A stretch of 64,000 nt of DNA from Erpobdella octoculata (GCA_963978895.1 OZ022239.1:33055454-33119453); one strand, 5' to 3'; shown: positions 38,750 to 52,669, numbered from the stretch's first letter. Numbers and translations are program-made. The notes: generated by a model from the letters alone, not told the origin.

Positions 38750-40990
38750 AAAAAGATGACAATAATGTTTTTTTTCATGTAATTATAATCTTTTGTTCAT
38801 GTTAATAAACTATTTTTGCAATAAGCCTGCTGCTAAAAATGTTCTGGTCAAGCTTGTGTAAAACAAATTTTTAAAATAAAAATAGTGCAGTGAATGAGAG
38901 AATGTGCATGCACACACACACACACACACACACACTAATGTGGCAAACAAAGTCTTTACAGAAGATAGATAACAAGTTTGCATAGGGCTTCTAAATTTCT
39001 GTTGATTGTGTTTTGGATAAGTTTGAGTGTTTTTAAGTAGGTCATTTTATAGAGCTTTAACTGCATCTAGCCTGCTTATAACAAGTGAACCACTAAAAAA
39101 TCGTTTTTCACAAATCCTTTATAATTTGTAATTCGGCAGCTTCTAATTTTTTGATGATATGTCTGTAGAATAGAAAACATTGACCACAGTCTTTTAAATA
39201 CTTGATATGTAAAGAAGACTGAAGATATAAATACTTTAAATCAATATAAAAAAAAACAAATTTTTTATGAACAATTTTTAGAATAAGAAAAAAATGTCGC
39301 TTTGTTTAGATAAACTAATGGTTCATTTCTCTACAAAAATTTGTAATTTAAAAAAGATGTTATTTTATATTTGATTCAAATAATGTCTAATCGATCTGAA
39401 TGTTTAATAGATTATAAAGTCCTTGACGACAAATACATCCACCGAAGTTTGTTTTTTTTAGAGTCAAAGGGTCCCAATGCATGGCTCAAGCAAGCAAAGA
39501 TGGTGAAGTTAATATAAAGAATTTAATTAAATTGGACTATATAACAGTAAATACCTTTACATTTCATATATACTGTTATTTCAGTCTTAATATACCCAAC
39601 TTAGAGAACTGTATGATAAATTAGAAAAAAACAGCTAGTCTTAGAATAAAAACATTTTAAGTTTGCTGTATAAAAATTTTTTTACTAGCGTTTGTTTGTG
39701 CGTTTGTCTGATTAACTCTTAAAAAGAAATATTGCATTGAGGGGATTTGGAATTGTTCGCTAGAGTTCCGGACCTCTAACGAACGATTTATAAACACGTA
39801 CATTTGTTTTCTCTTTGTTGAAATATTCAATCTAATTAAATTTGTACATATAATACATACAAATCTAACTGTATATATATATACAATTTTATTTTTTAAA
39901 TATTTATATTTACGCAACGATATCTAGGCGACTAATCTCTGCTGAGCTCTGCAACGCGAGCAGTACAGCAGCTACCTTGCAGAGCCAACTGGATTATTCA
40001 TAGTCTCTTGTTTACCTGAGATAGAGGAAACAACATCAGTGGAAACAATTACAATCCGGATATCTACTCCAGTTTATTATTAATCTTTACTTTCCTGATT
40101 CGTGTCTGATCCTACCAGAGACACAGGGTTAAAGCTCTGTTTTTTTTCTTGTAATTCTCAAGTGAGTTTCAGTTATGTTCACGAATTCACGGTATTGTTT
40201 TGCGGTGAATTGACTGTTCATTGTTCGTAGATGAATAATAATATTATTACATCTCTGGAATCCCTTCGCTCCTGTTGTGGCTTTTATTCATGCTTAACAA
40301 ACATACATATAGTAAACAACCGCTACGGCCGTCATGGAGAGGTTAATGAACTCAGGTTTATATATACATATATAAATAATTTGGATAGATATTCTTTTCG
40401 TGGTTGTGGACTCCAGTAGGTTAAATTCTGGTCCAGATATTATTCGTTTAACTGAATGACTGTCCGTTGTTTCTGTGTAATTTAAGAAGTTTTGCATCAG
40501 CGTAGTGTTGTTGGCGCTTTCCAACTAACGTTCCTTGGTCCCTATTATAATTAGCATTTTAAACAGCCGTATATCGTACGGTATACGTTTATAAAAGGTT
40601 TTCTAAAATCCTTTAGCTGCTTGAGAGTTTCAATAAAATTTATTGTTACTTGGAGTAACATTATTTGTAGGTTTAGAATTGAATCTCAACGTCAAATATA
40701 AGCAAAACAAGTTAGTAGTTAGTTAGTATATCTTACCTATTCTGCCATGAACCAATCCACGGTGGCTATAAATAGTAGTGCCCTTTGACCTGAGTCTTAT
40801 TTTCATTTTATAGATTTATCTTGCTTAATATTTAATTATTGCTTAATATTTAATTATTGAAGTTGTTTCTAGCCAAACAAATTGACTTTCCGTGGCCCGT
40901 TGTTAAAACTTAAAACAACCGTTTTTGCACAACCTATTTCTCTTAATTTGTCATTCAAGATTAACATCAATCTGACCATAAAATATATTC
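38750..40990. other. GTF2H5 3' region and intergenic
   Basis: AT-rich, with a short CA repeat at 38914-38934. No supported gene. A TATAAATA word lies at 40768-40775, about 225 bp before the next reading frame; it is a weak promoter candidate. Confidence 0.5.
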
Positions 40991-40995
40991 GTTAG

Positions 40996-41487
40996 ATGGC
41001 CGAACTGAACTACGATGAGGTGGCTCACGCCGTCTACCCAAATGAGTTCGATGACCAGCTCTACAGGTTCGAGACCCGCTTTCCTGAGCGTCTGTCGCGA
41101 CTGGCCGTCGGTGACGGCGACTACAAGAGTCGTCGCAACAAAGCCTCTTCTCGCTACAGGACCCAGCCGATAACTTTCGACGAGATAACCGAAGTCGACG
41201 AAGATCTCGTTCTGACGTCGCAGCAAGACGGTGGAGCTCTCTACTCGAAGTCTCAGCAACCGCTGCAGACGCTGCCAGAAGACGCTCAGAACGCCCGGAC
41301 GAGTTCGGACAAAGAAAACACACCGGTCGTCACAGCCGCATCGGCTGAAACTCCGACTTTCCCGGCGCTTTGCTGTGAACTCAGTCGGCAGAAAAGGCGC
41401 AGGAGGTCTTTCCGGAAATTGCGCAACCGCCACTCGGTTCCGGAAGAGATCGTCGAGAAATCCGAAGATACTGAATGCGCTTTGTAA
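40996..41487 (+). CDS. hypothetical 163-residue protein, intronless
   Basis: The frame runs from ATG at 40996 (MAELNYDEVAHAVYPNEFDD) to TAA after ECAL. The N-terminal half is acidic and mixed, with FETRFPERLSRLAVGD, SSRYRTQP and ITFDEITEVDEDLVL. The middle is Ser/Thr/Gln-rich with SDKENTP, and the C-terminal third has a basic block RQKRRRRSFRKLRNR that could be a nuclear localisation signal. There is no signal peptide or membrane segment. Composition and high GC at third positions (TCGTCGC, GACGGCGAC) contrast with the AT-rich flanks, which argues for real coding. I do not recognise the family. A 5' non-coding exon is possible. Confidence 0.6.
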   Translation: MAELNYDEVAHAVYPNEFDDQLYRFETRFPERLSRLAVGDGDYKSRRNKASSRYRTQPITFDEITEVDEDLVLTSQQDGGALYSKSQQPLQTLPEDAQNARTSSDKENTPVVTAASAETPTFPALCCELSRQKRRRRSFRKLRNRHSVPEEIVEKSEDTECAL

Positions 41488-41603
41488 CTATCTATTTTTT
41501 TCTGTTTTTTGGATATATTAACTTTTAATTTTGATAGTTGAGTTGTTATTTATTATTCGCCACCTCTTTTTTGTCAAATGAGATATCAAAACTGGTTCTC
41601 TCT

Positions 41604-41604
<1 letters not shown>

Positions 41605-41665
<61 letters not shown>
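41605..41665. repeat. (CT)n microsatellite
   Basis: CT-rich array in the 3' flank of the 163-residue frame. A CA run follows at 41973-41994. Confidence 0.95.
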
Positions 41666-41666
<1 letters not shown>

Positions 41667-42529
41667 CTCTTTTTTTCTTTTGTATATTTATTTTTCAAAA
41701 ACAAAATGGCGTTTATTTATCTTATACATCGTATGATTATAAGTTGTTCTTATTTTCTTGTAAATACGTTACGTTATTATTGTTGTTGTTGTTGTTGTTA
41801 TTATGGATGTTTTGTGTTTGTTCACGTGTTCTTGGATCGTCGTGTCCTTTTTATTTATTTTCTCTTCCTATTTATTTCTTTCTATCTTTCTCTCTCTTTC
41901 TCTCTTAAATTTATCTCTCATTTTACTGTTTTTCATCTGCTTGCCACCATTTTCACTTTTTCTACAAACTCGCACACACACACACACACACACAGATAAA
42001 CAAGCCTGCAAACACACAAACAAACAAGCCTACATCGTCCGTCAGTTGACCGATAAATCCAAGTGACTTTTCGACACATAACAATCCATTCGCTAGACGT
42101 CGCCAGCGCAACTCACATTGGCGTTCAACAGTTCTGCGTCAGACGAACATTCTTCAAGTTAATCCTTTCTAAGATTTGTAACACAAAATCGTCTTAGGAC
42201 ATGTGAAATGTGTAGAGCATACTTAAGACTCAATTTTTGAAAACCGAATGATAGATCGTTGTCTCATTGAAGCTGTGTCTTGTTAACAGATAAATGTTAT
42301 TTCGAATGTTATGAAGCGCCCGATTCGTGGGCTTAAGGGTGGAGAAGTGAAGGCCTATTATGGTCAGGTGAGAATAGGAGGAGGGTGGCCCAATTTGTGC
42401 ACGCAAAAAATAAAATGAGATTGTGTTTTTATTTCAGAACGTGTTTTGTTGGAATTCTTAATCATGGCGGCCATTTAATATTTCTCATGCAGGAATGAAA
42501 ATATTTTTAATTTTCAGTCCTCTCTCTTC

Positions 42530-42565
42530 CCCTCTGTCTCTCTCTCTCTCTCTGTCTGTCTGTCC

Positions 42566-42606
<41 letters not shown>
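42530..42606. repeat. (CT)n microsatellite
   Basis: TCTCTC array with CTGTCTGTC interruption. Confidence 0.95.
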
Positions 42607-42608
<2 letters not shown>

Positions 42609-42757
42609 CCCATCTCTCGCCTCTGCATCGCACATCATTGCACTCTTCTTTTTCTTTCCCGCTTGTTTGTTTGTTTCCATGGCAGCTGAGATTGACATGA
42701 AAACTTGTTTGCTGCGCGTCCTGTCCAATTTGATTGTAAACAGACGCACAACGCGTT

Positions 42758-42852
42758 ATCATCATCATCATCATCGTCGTCGTCGTCGTCATCATCATCA
42801 TCGTCGTCGTCGTCGTCGTCGTCATCATCATAATCATCGTCGTCATAATCGT
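42758..42852. repeat. (TCA/TCG)n trinucleotide array
   Basis: Alternating blocks of ATC and GTC trinucleotides. Asp- and His-rich frames here are artefacts. Confidence 0.9.
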
Positions 42853-43057
42853 AAAGTAATTTTGTCCTATCTTTACTCATGTTTCCATCTTCTCCCATCT
42901 TTTTCCACTTTTCCTTTCTCCTTCTTTCCAATATTTTTGCATCTGTTAAACTTCAAAAAAAAAATGTGACGACTTTCAACCATATCGAATCTCGTTCTGC
43001 TCATCAACTGTTAATATTCTCTTAGAGTCATTTTTCATCCTTGGTAACGATTCATGT

Positions 43058-43097
<40 letters not shown>

Positions 43098-43529
43098 ACA
43101 TTTACGTGTAGTTGGTGCCGGTTCGTACCGTTCACTCTATTGTTCGTTCCCGGATTGCTGTTTGTTTGCTGCAAACAACAGACTGGAAGGGAGTAATAAA
43201 TACTTAGACGTGTCGAGAGATAGAAACAAATAAAAAAGTTACTTAGAAGTAAGGAGAGATATCGAGAAAGATCGATAAGGATACGCAAAGCGATATCGGC
43301 CAGGTACCGTCATGCACCAACCTGTTTGCCATTTAATACGACCATCGCTATCATGACCGTCATCGCCAACTTCAAAGCAGAGAATACTTGAAAAACACCG
43401 ACCAAGATGGTTGTGATGAAAGAGGTAGTAGTGGTGGTTACCGTGATTGCTCGGTTGTTTTAAAAATGATCGCGTTAACTGTGGTGTTGCTGCTTGTAAT
43501 GATAAGACTGATAAGAGTACTGGCAGTAC

Positions 43530-43745
43530 TGCACGGCGTGATTTTTCGTGACCCGACCCGGCCCGTTTCGTAGGCTAAAATGTTTCTTCCGGCTCATCTG
43601 ATTTGGCTCCGGCCCAGTCCGTCTAATCTAGACCAGGCCCGTTTTTACAGGCTAAGAATCTCCATACTTAGCAATAAATATCAGCCAGGTCCGGTTTGAC
43701 TTCAGACCTTTCCAGCCCGGCCCGTGCCATACTCTGGTAATGATG
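43530..43745. repeat. GGCCCG-type interspersed repeat
   Basis: GACCCGACCCGGCCCG, CCGGCCCAGTCCG, ACCAGGCCCG and CAGCCCGGCCCGTGCC words, apparently the reverse sense of the island at 12.1 kb. 43745-44600 otherwise holds short GATGATG and ACAACAACA runs and no supported gene. Confidence 0.45.
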
Positions 43746-44612
43746 ATGATGTTTGTGATAGTGATGACGATGACGTCGACGACGATAACGACACACACTT
43801 AAATCGTCCCTAATACCATTGTAACGACATCAACAAGAACAGCAGCAACAACAACAACAACTGATGTTCAAGTCATTAGCCCAGCGTGGCGTTCTTAGCA
43901 ACAGGTGTCAATGGGTTATGACGAAAATTGATTGGTTGATCTTCAAATAGAAAGGGGGGCATGCCCGCTGCGACCAGTTAGGGGCACCATTGATCAGCAC
44001 CATTGGGGCGGCGGTTGTGAATTATACAAATCCTCGTTACGATTAATTGCCCCTTTTCTTTTATTTACTAAAGCATACTGCTCTTTATTCTAAGTGTAGT
44101 TGTTTTTTATGTGTTTGTTTGTTTGCTTGTGTGTGTGTGCATGTTTGCCTGTAAGTCAATGTGTTGACCTCGTGTACTTTTAATAGTTGCCCTGCACGGG
44201 TGTCCTCTACTTTGTTTGCTTGTCTCGTTAACAACTTTTTTTTGTGAAGCTAACAACGTTATATTAATTGCCAGTTATGTGCTAGTGCTGCCGTAGCGAT
44301 AAGGTGCATCTTGAGACCGCTTGTTGGCCGTGGCTCGCCCAAGGCACTGAAACCAACTTCCGGGAATCCTCACCAGTTTTCTCACGTGTTTATGAACTTT
44401 TATGGATGTCACATGATGATGATGACGACAATGTTGATGACAAAGATGATGGTGATGCTGATGATTCTTGTCAAATTGAACTTGAAACTTGAATTGAATG
44501 TTAGTGGTGGTTGTGATGAAGACAAACGATGTGAGGGCAGTCATAGCTACAAACAGAAGCTACAGCCATTTTGGTCGCATTGATCTCCCACTTTTCACAT
44601 TTTTGTGAGCAG

Positions 44613-44844
44613 GGATCCTGTTTATCGTTCGTTACGCCGACATTTTCCCGTACTTCGGCGAGGATTGACAACTAGCAAGAGTCACTCCAGGTCACCCCTT
44701 CATACCTACCGACAACCGATAATATACCGATGCTACAGTGATCGTTCGAACGTCGAACCTTCGCCGTCTGAGAACTCGTATCTGAACCTTCAACCGTCAG
44801 ACAATCTTGGAATGTTTAATAACGTTTCTTATCATAACAGATAG
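44613..44844 (+). CDS. candidate terminal coding exon of an unknown gene
   Basis: After acceptor TTTTTGTGAGCAG the frame runs DPVYRSLRRHFPVLRRGLTT, YRQPIIYRCYSDRSNVEPSP, NSYLNLQPSDNLGMFNNVSY, HNR, stop. An AATAAA lies at 44858-44863, just past the stop. The sequence is complex and not repeat-like, but I recognise no domain and found no upstream exon. It could be a chance frame. Confidence 0.35.
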
Positions 44845-45125
44845 CAACCAACAACCAAATAAATGTTTGCAGCAATACAGATCCTATTCGCACGACAAGT
44901 TTGTGAAAAAATGTAGGCCTCATGTCATCGACAAATATATGCCAATAGATATACTTAAAAAAATAATAATACTTGAAATATGCAGTTGAAAAATGTATGC
45001 GAATATGCAAACAATAATACAGACCCTCAACAAATTTCAACAACGTCCACCAGTCATTGGGAAAAGAAGAAATGATAACTTAACAAAAATAATGAAAAGA
45101 AGCAGAGGTTGCAGAGGTAGTAGGT

Positions 45126-45318
45126 GCTTCATTTGGTACCCCGTCAAATGGGCCCAAGACAAAAGGGCCTCGACAAAAAGGCCCCAACATTACGGCCCCC
45201 GACAAATGGGCCCCGTCAAAACGGCCCCGTCAAAAGAGCCCCGACAAAAGGGCCCCGACAAAACGGCCCCCGTCATAACGGCCCCCGACAAAAAGGCCCC
45301 CGACAAAAGGGCCCGCAT
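45126..45318. repeat. left arm of inverted satellite (GGCCCCGACAAAA units)
   Basis: About 12 units of roughly 15 bp built on GGCCCCGACAAAAGG with GTCAAAACGG, GTCATAACGG and CATTACGG variants. The order of variants is mirrored in reverse complement at 46552-46735, so the two arms are one sequence duplicated in inverted orientation. Confidence 0.85.
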
Positions 45319-45546
45319 TGTTGCCGCATTGCTTAAAGCTTACTTTGTATAGCCGTGATTTTCTGTATATTAGTGTACATATGTATATCATAATCATATG
45401 AAATAGTCGCTTTCTTTTAGTTATTTATTGAAAATCATTTTTAGTAATTATTCCTTTTATGATTAATTATAATTTAAAAGAAAATTTATAAACAGGAAAA
45501 GTGAAAAATATTATGAAGCACAAAAATTATTAAACAGCATTATTCA

Positions 45547-46154
45547 TCTGTATATATAAAAATGACTGTCTGAGTGTGTGTGTGTGTGGGTATGTTCTTT
45601 ATGCATTACTACACCATCCATCCGATCGTAATGAAATTTTCACACAACCTTGAAAGTAAATAGAGGAAAGTTTTTGTGAAAAAAACATTAAAATCGATCA
45701 CAAAAGCAACAGAGAACAAAAGAGCAGGCGGAAAAGAAAAAGCGACTAGGAAAAGGAGAGCAAGCGGGAGCGGGAAAACAACCGAGAGCGGAAATGCAAC
45801 TGGGAGCGGGAAAGCGACCGAGAACGGGAAAGCGAATGGGAACGGAAAAGCGACCGATAGTAGGAAAGACACCAGGAGCGGGAAAGTGACTGGGAACGGG
45901 AAAGTGACCGGGAGCGGGAAAGTGACCGGGAACGGGAAAGCAAGCGAGAACGGGAAAGCGAACGGGATCGTGAAAGAAATTGGAGCAAGAGAAAAAAACT
46001 ATAAACCTTCGGGCTGAGCAACCGGGAACGGGAGAGCAAACGGGAACGAAAAAGCGACCGGTAGCGGGAGAGCAAGCGGAGAAGGAAACAGGAGCGAGAA
46101 AAAACGATAGAAAATCCTCTAAAACACCTGGGCAACGCCGGGTACCCCGTTAGT
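45547..46154 (+). mobile_element. Helitron-like element (copy 9)
   Basis: It starts TCTGTATATATAAAAATGAC. It contains ATGCATTACTACACCATCC and CCGATCGTAATGAAATTTTC, then 18-bp units (GGGAAAGCGACCGAGAAC) from 45740 to 46080, and ends ACCTGGGCAACGCCGGGTAC then CCCGTTAGT. It lies in the loop between the inverted satellite arms. Confidence 0.65.
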
Positions 46155-46551
46155 GATCATTATAAAAAACATAAAATTTCATTTCCAATAATCAAACGTG
46201 AAATTATCTTAATTGTTTTGATAGTAAAAACATATATATCCAGCGTTATTACTTTTATTACACGCCTCCATGCACTAATTTCATCAACAGCTGACCCTTC
46301 AGAAAATAGTGTGAATATTACAATCATGTAAGAACTATCCATTTTAATCTGACCTAGTAAAAAAACCAAAGTAAACGCTTACACAGTGCTCTTTTGATGT
46401 AAACTAAAAAGTAAGGGCTTTTTGTATAACTTGATCAACAACTGACCCTACATTTTATAACATAATTAAACTTCAGAAAAATACATTTTGATATGATCTT
46501 GTAAAAACGCAAGTGCGTAATACACAGTTCTCTTTTGATGTAATCTAAAAA

Positions 46552-46738
46552 GTAAGGGCCCTTTTGTCGGGGCCCTTATATCGGGGGCCTTTTTGTCGGG
46601 AGCCGTTATGACGGGGGTCCTTTTGTCGGGGATCTTTTGACGGGACCGTTTTGACGGGGCCCTTTTGTCGGGGCCCATTTGTCGAGAACCGTAATGTCGG
46701 GGCCCTTTAGTCTGAGGCTCATTTGATGGGTCACCGTT
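46552..46738. repeat. right arm of inverted satellite
   Basis: CCTTTTGTCGGGGCC-type units. In reverse complement they match 45126-45318 unit by unit, including the rare GTCATAACGG and CATTACGG variants. A diverged direct duplication lies just inside it (CTCTTTTGATGTAA.CTAAAAAGTAAGGGC at 46389-46420 and 46521-46560). Confidence 0.85.
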
Positions 46739-46944
46739 TCATTCTGGTAGGCCGCCACCGTCACTACAGTGGGAAGACGGATAGGGGGTCGGTATCACAC
46801 ACTCCTACGTAGCACCCGCATGTGTATGAATCTCTTAGAAATCAGATCTGAAATTTTTTTTAATTTTCTTCTTAAAGTTTTTTTCTTGTCAAAGCTAAGC
46901 AAAACAATGAGTCGATTATGCACGCTAAAGCAGGGACGAATGTA

Positions 46945-47262
46945 AGGCCCATCTACAGCTCATCCACAGACACAAAAGCGCACATACATACATACATACA
47001 TACATACATACATACATACATACATACATACATACATACATACATACATACATACATACATACATACATACATACATACATACATACATACATACATACA
47101 TACATACATACATACATACATACATACATACATACATACATACATACATACATACATACATACATACATACATACATACATACATACATACATACATACA
47201 TACATACATACATACATACATACATACATACATACATACATACATACATACATACATACATA
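46945..47262. repeat. (ACAT)n microsatellite with shared flank
   Basis: About 70 ACAT units preceded by CTACAGCTCATCCACAGACA and CAAAAGCGCAC. The same flank occurs in reverse complement at 59809-59840 inside Helitron-like copy 10, so this array probably derives from such an element. Confidence 0.85.
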
Positions 47263-47267
47263 AGTAA

Positions 47268-47895
47268 CGTACATGTTCGAACAATTCGTGATCTTGGTGA
47301 TGAGGTAAATTCACGTCTGAGATACGAAGATCATGTTAATATTATTACCCATAAAGCTGCTGCAATATCTCGTCTTCTAAGAATTTCACTCGTTTCCACT
47401 GATTGGAGAATACTCAAACTGGCATTTTGTACTTTCGTCAGACCTATACTGGAATATGGATCTCAGGTTTGGAACCCTCATTGTAGATACCTAGTTAATT
47501 TAATTGAAAGGGTTCAGAAAACTTTCACCAGGTTTATCCCTTCGGTCTCTGGTCTCTCCTATAAAGATCGTCTTCAATTTCTTGATCTTCAATCTTTGGA
47601 AAAACGCCGTTTAATTGCTTATCTAGTTTTCTGTTATAAATTAATAAACCATGTAGTTAATACTTCTATGTCATTGTCATTTGCTCCTACCAATATAATA
47701 TCAACGCGGGGTCCTAGTTATAAATTAAGATTAAATTAATTTACATGTGATGCTGTAAAATATTTCTACACTAACAGAATAGTTGCGGTTTGGAACTCTC
47801 TCCCCGCCGAGGTAGTAAATTGTTCCAGCGTTTCTTCATTTAAATTATCATTAAAATCAGTTAATTTGGACACTTTCTTATACTACAGCTAGAGT
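47268..47895 (+). pseudogene. LINE reverse transcriptase 3' fragment
   Basis: It encodes VRTIRDLGDEVNSRLRYEDH, FCTFVRPILEYGSQVWNPHC, LIERVQKTFTRFIPSVSGLS, SLEKRRLIAYLVFCYKLIN and, after a stop at 47737, TNRIVAVWNSLPAEVVNCSS. This is the C-terminal end of a Jockey/CR1-type non-LTR ORF2. The 5' side is cut by the ACAT array. Confidence 0.85.
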
Positions 47896-48253
47896 TATTT
47901 TTTTACTTTTCTGCTATTCTGTAATATCTGGGTGGTTTTTGTTGTTGTCACATCTTGACGGTTTCTGTTTCTTGTGTCCATGACTAAAGATGTCTGTGAT
48001 TTTTTTAATTGTTTTTTTTCATGCTAGTGTTAGTGGCTTACCAGCCCTTCTGGCATTTTTTCATTAAAAAAAATATGTATCATGTAGACACAGACATGCA
48101 AACAAACATACACAGAAGCATTCATACTTACTTATATGCACACTCACCGACAGGCGCTAATAACGCACAGTGTGATACCTGGCCGTCCCGAACGAGCGAT
48201 CGCCCTTAATCATTAATCCGGCGCTTTTGTTGACTTTTGATATTTTTAGAACA

Positions 48254-48539
<286 letters not shown>

Positions 48540-49231
48540 TATATACACGTGACCGTTGTCAGCTTGACCTTACGTAACCTTGCTACAAGTATAGCCTGTC
48601 ATATGTGGCTCCGTGTCCATGTTGGGACAGGGGGTTGGGCTGGGTAGAATTTTTTGGAGTCATGCGTGGGATTGGTTGGATTAGGGGGTTGAGTCGGGAA
48701 AAATTGACCCATGTCCACTTCTGGGACAGCTACCAAGAAACAGCAGAAGCAGCGACAGTTGTTGCAGCAAAATATATAGTATATAAACACATTAAGTAAA
48801 AAAATAGCTTAAATTGTAATCATAATCCGTATCTTAGCAAGTCGAGCGAAACAGAACTTTCAATTTCCCCGTTCAACTTCGGTCAAAAAGCTAGTATCTT
48901 CAGCGTCTAAATTCATAAAAGATCTATCATAACTCAATAAAATACTCATCGATATACATAATAAATACCTATACTAATTAATTGATTAATTAATAATTAA
49001 TTTTTTTTAAATTAATTAATTATCATAATTCATTCTAATATAAGCATAGTTTATATTCTTACCAGTAGTCTAATTTATTTTAGTCGATACTCTTCGTCGG
49101 CTGAAGAACAGAAGATACTTACTCATTAATAGAGTTCGACTTGACATTCTTAATGGCGGTCTCAGCACGACAACAGATTAGGTACTAGCTTATTATTGTC
49201 ACCCTATAATTTTTATTACTACACTGTTGTT

Positions 49232-50182
<951 letters not shown>

Positions 50183-50189
50183 ATTGTTA

Positions 50190-51190
50190 TTATTATCAAT
50201 TCTATTTTTAATATCATTATTATGATTAATACAGGGATCTTATGATTATAACAGTAGAAATAGTTGTAGTGCGACCAGCCTTAGGCAATCTTGGGATCGA
50301 TCTTAAAAAATTCCAAAAAGGGGGTGCGGGTCGTTCTACTAGCAAAGGTGGTCTTCGTATAAGGCTTTGCTTATGGGACAGCCTGGTTGTCGTGGCCTCA
50401 TTTAAGGAAGTTTTTTTCAGTATAATCTTGTAATTATCTTGCAATCAATGATGATTACATTCGACGAAGTATCAAACAGTGTTAAACTCAACTGCACTTA
50501 TCTGTGCTTCAAAAAAGAAATTCATGCTCATTAAAACAAACTTTACCGCATCAAAGAGGCATACCGTTTAATAAATATTATTTTATTGAATTATTAAATA
50601 TGGTGAAAATGGCCACAAGACAAAACAGCAATTTTGACTGTAGGTATGTTAACAGTGGCATTTCTGTAATTCTGTTGTACCTACCCCAACTAGCTATATT
50701 TGGGTAAGAATAAAATTGCTAGCTATCAGTGACCTGCAAAATCTACAGTACCTCCCATATCATCCACAAAATGTTTTTCAATAATAAATTCATATTTTAC
50801 GTTTCTGCTCTACAACGTGTTTGTAATTCGATAGGAAATTTGTTTAGTATGCCTTGTGCAGTATAAAATATGTAGGCCTCTTTTGGTATTTATTATCGAC
50901 GCAAGCAGCCGACCCAACATGTCATTATTATACAGTGAATTATATACTCCCAAATTGAGAATGATTTTCATAAAGAACACACAATCGAAAATAAATTGAA
51001 ATATTATATATTTATTTCGTATTATATTTGTATTATAATTTTATTCATGGTTCATAAGATTCGTGGGGAGAAAAAATAATTTTCAACAAATAAATTTTCT
51101 CCCGAGGCATTTTCGATCAGTTCAGCATTATTTTGCTAAGTAGGTTGAATCGATTGGAAAAGAAAAAAAAATAAATTAAAAACAAAAAAA
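50190..51190. other. Lbx 3' flank
   Basis: AT-rich with no supported gene. Minus-strand AATAAA signals at 51039-51044 and 51011-51016 lie about 150-180 bp past the Lbx stop codon and are likely polyadenylation signals for it. Confidence 0.55.
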
Positions 51191-51828
51191 TTATTTCATG
51201 ACGTCATCAGATTTGACGGACGACACGTCACTGTTCTCTTTTTCCGACTGTTCCGGTCGTACCACGTGATGACGTCCTGACCAATTGGAAGCGGGGTTAT
51301 TATTGCAGGAGACGGGCGGGCCAGGTTTCCTCGCAGCGTCGAAGACCTGCTCGAAGTGTCGCCTTTCGTGACTGGCAGTAGACGTGCAGTTGCCCACCAG
51401 GTGAAATCCACCGGACTTCTGCGGGGGTTTTTTTCTCAGGGCGTCCCTGGTACCTTGTAGTAATTCCTCGATGCCTCCGATCAGCACGCTGGCCACGGGC
51501 TCTTTGCCGAGAGCCTTGGCAGCAATGACGTCGGCTTTGAGCTCTTCCATGTCTCGCTTTAATTTCGCCCTCCTGTTCTGGAACCAGGTTATGACCTGGG
51601 CGTTCGTCAGCCCCAGGGACTGGGCGATGTCGTCGCGATCGACCGGGGTGAGGTACTTTTGGTAGACGAATCGTTTTTCAAGTTCGAAGATCTGCTTGTT
51701 CGTGAAGGCCGTGCGCGACTTGCGCCTCTTCTTGCCGCTGCCGCCGCCGTTGCTGCCGCCGCCGGAGCCGCCGTTGCCGTGTTTCGTCGACGAGCCGTTG
51801 CCGTTCACGGAGCTGCTGTTGTTCGATC
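51191..51828 (-). CDS. Lbx: Ladybird/Lbx homeobox protein, last exon with homeodomain
   Basis: Minus-strand exon with acceptor AACCCTCAG at 51829, running to TAA at 51191-51193. After a Gly/Ser/Asn-rich linker it encodes a complete 60-residue homeodomain (51548-51727). The homeodomain opens [20 protein letters not shown], continues [20 protein letters not shown], and has recognition helix [18 protein letters not shown] (Trp48, Phe49, Gln50, Asn51, Arg53 present). This is nearly the vertebrate LBX1 / fly ladybird homeodomain, including the diagnostic YQKYL and the E..KADV tail after it. The rest is Ser/Lys-rich and low in motif content. It is a DNA-binding factor for muscle precursor and neuron fate in bilaterians (family knowledge). 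The start is phase 1 and joins exon 63496 onward as G|GA. Confidence 0.97.
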
Positions 51829-52669
51829 CTGAGGGTTTAGGAAAAAGTATGGTTAGTTATAACGTCGTGCTGAATCTGATTTCATCATTGATGTTATTAT
51901 TAGCTGTTAAAGTTTAAAGCTATGAGACGTTATACTTATGACAGCATGGATCAATGATGATGACGATGTTGATGATAATTATAGTAAGCTAATAAATTTT
52001 TATTTTGGCATACGGGGCACGTCCGTGTCATCGTCGTCGTCGTCGTTGTCTTTGCAGTCTTTGTGACACGTGGGAAACAAGTTGACGAAAAAAAGTTTAC
52101 GTCAGACACTTAAAGCGACCTCAGCAGTCGAATAACTTTTATTGCGAAACACACGCGGAGAAGAGAAGAAGAAGGAAATGAATGATAATGAGGAGAGAGA
52201 GAAATAAAATAGAGAAAAAATGAAAGAGAACAATAAAAAAAGGAAAAGAGAAATGAAAAAAAAGAGAGAAAGAGACAGACAGACAGACAGACAGACGGAC
52301 AATCAAAGAGAAAAAACTGAGAGCCCACGTTAACTCAGGTTCGTTAGTAAATCAAACGCAATAATAACAACACTAATAATAATAACAATATATATTCTAA
52401 ATAAATAATTTACTGTTGGCCTTCTTGTTGACAAGATCTTTATCTGTAAATCACCGGCCAATCAAAGAAAAGTCAGTGGCTGACAGCACCACACTCAGAG
52501 CGAGAGAGAATAACGGAGATACAGAGTTATACAAATCTCTCACTCTCTCTCTCTCTCTCTTTCTCTCTCTTTAAATATATTTCTCTTTCTTTCTATATTA
52601 TTTTGAATACTTAGTCTTTATTTTTGTTAAAATACAAAGGTAGGAAATTAAAGAAAGGAAAAAAGAGAG

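Noticed and set aside
41538..41999. 153-residue membrane-like frame after the 163-residue frame
   Set aside because: Made largely of CT-array (SLSLSL) and CA-array (THTHTH) codons.
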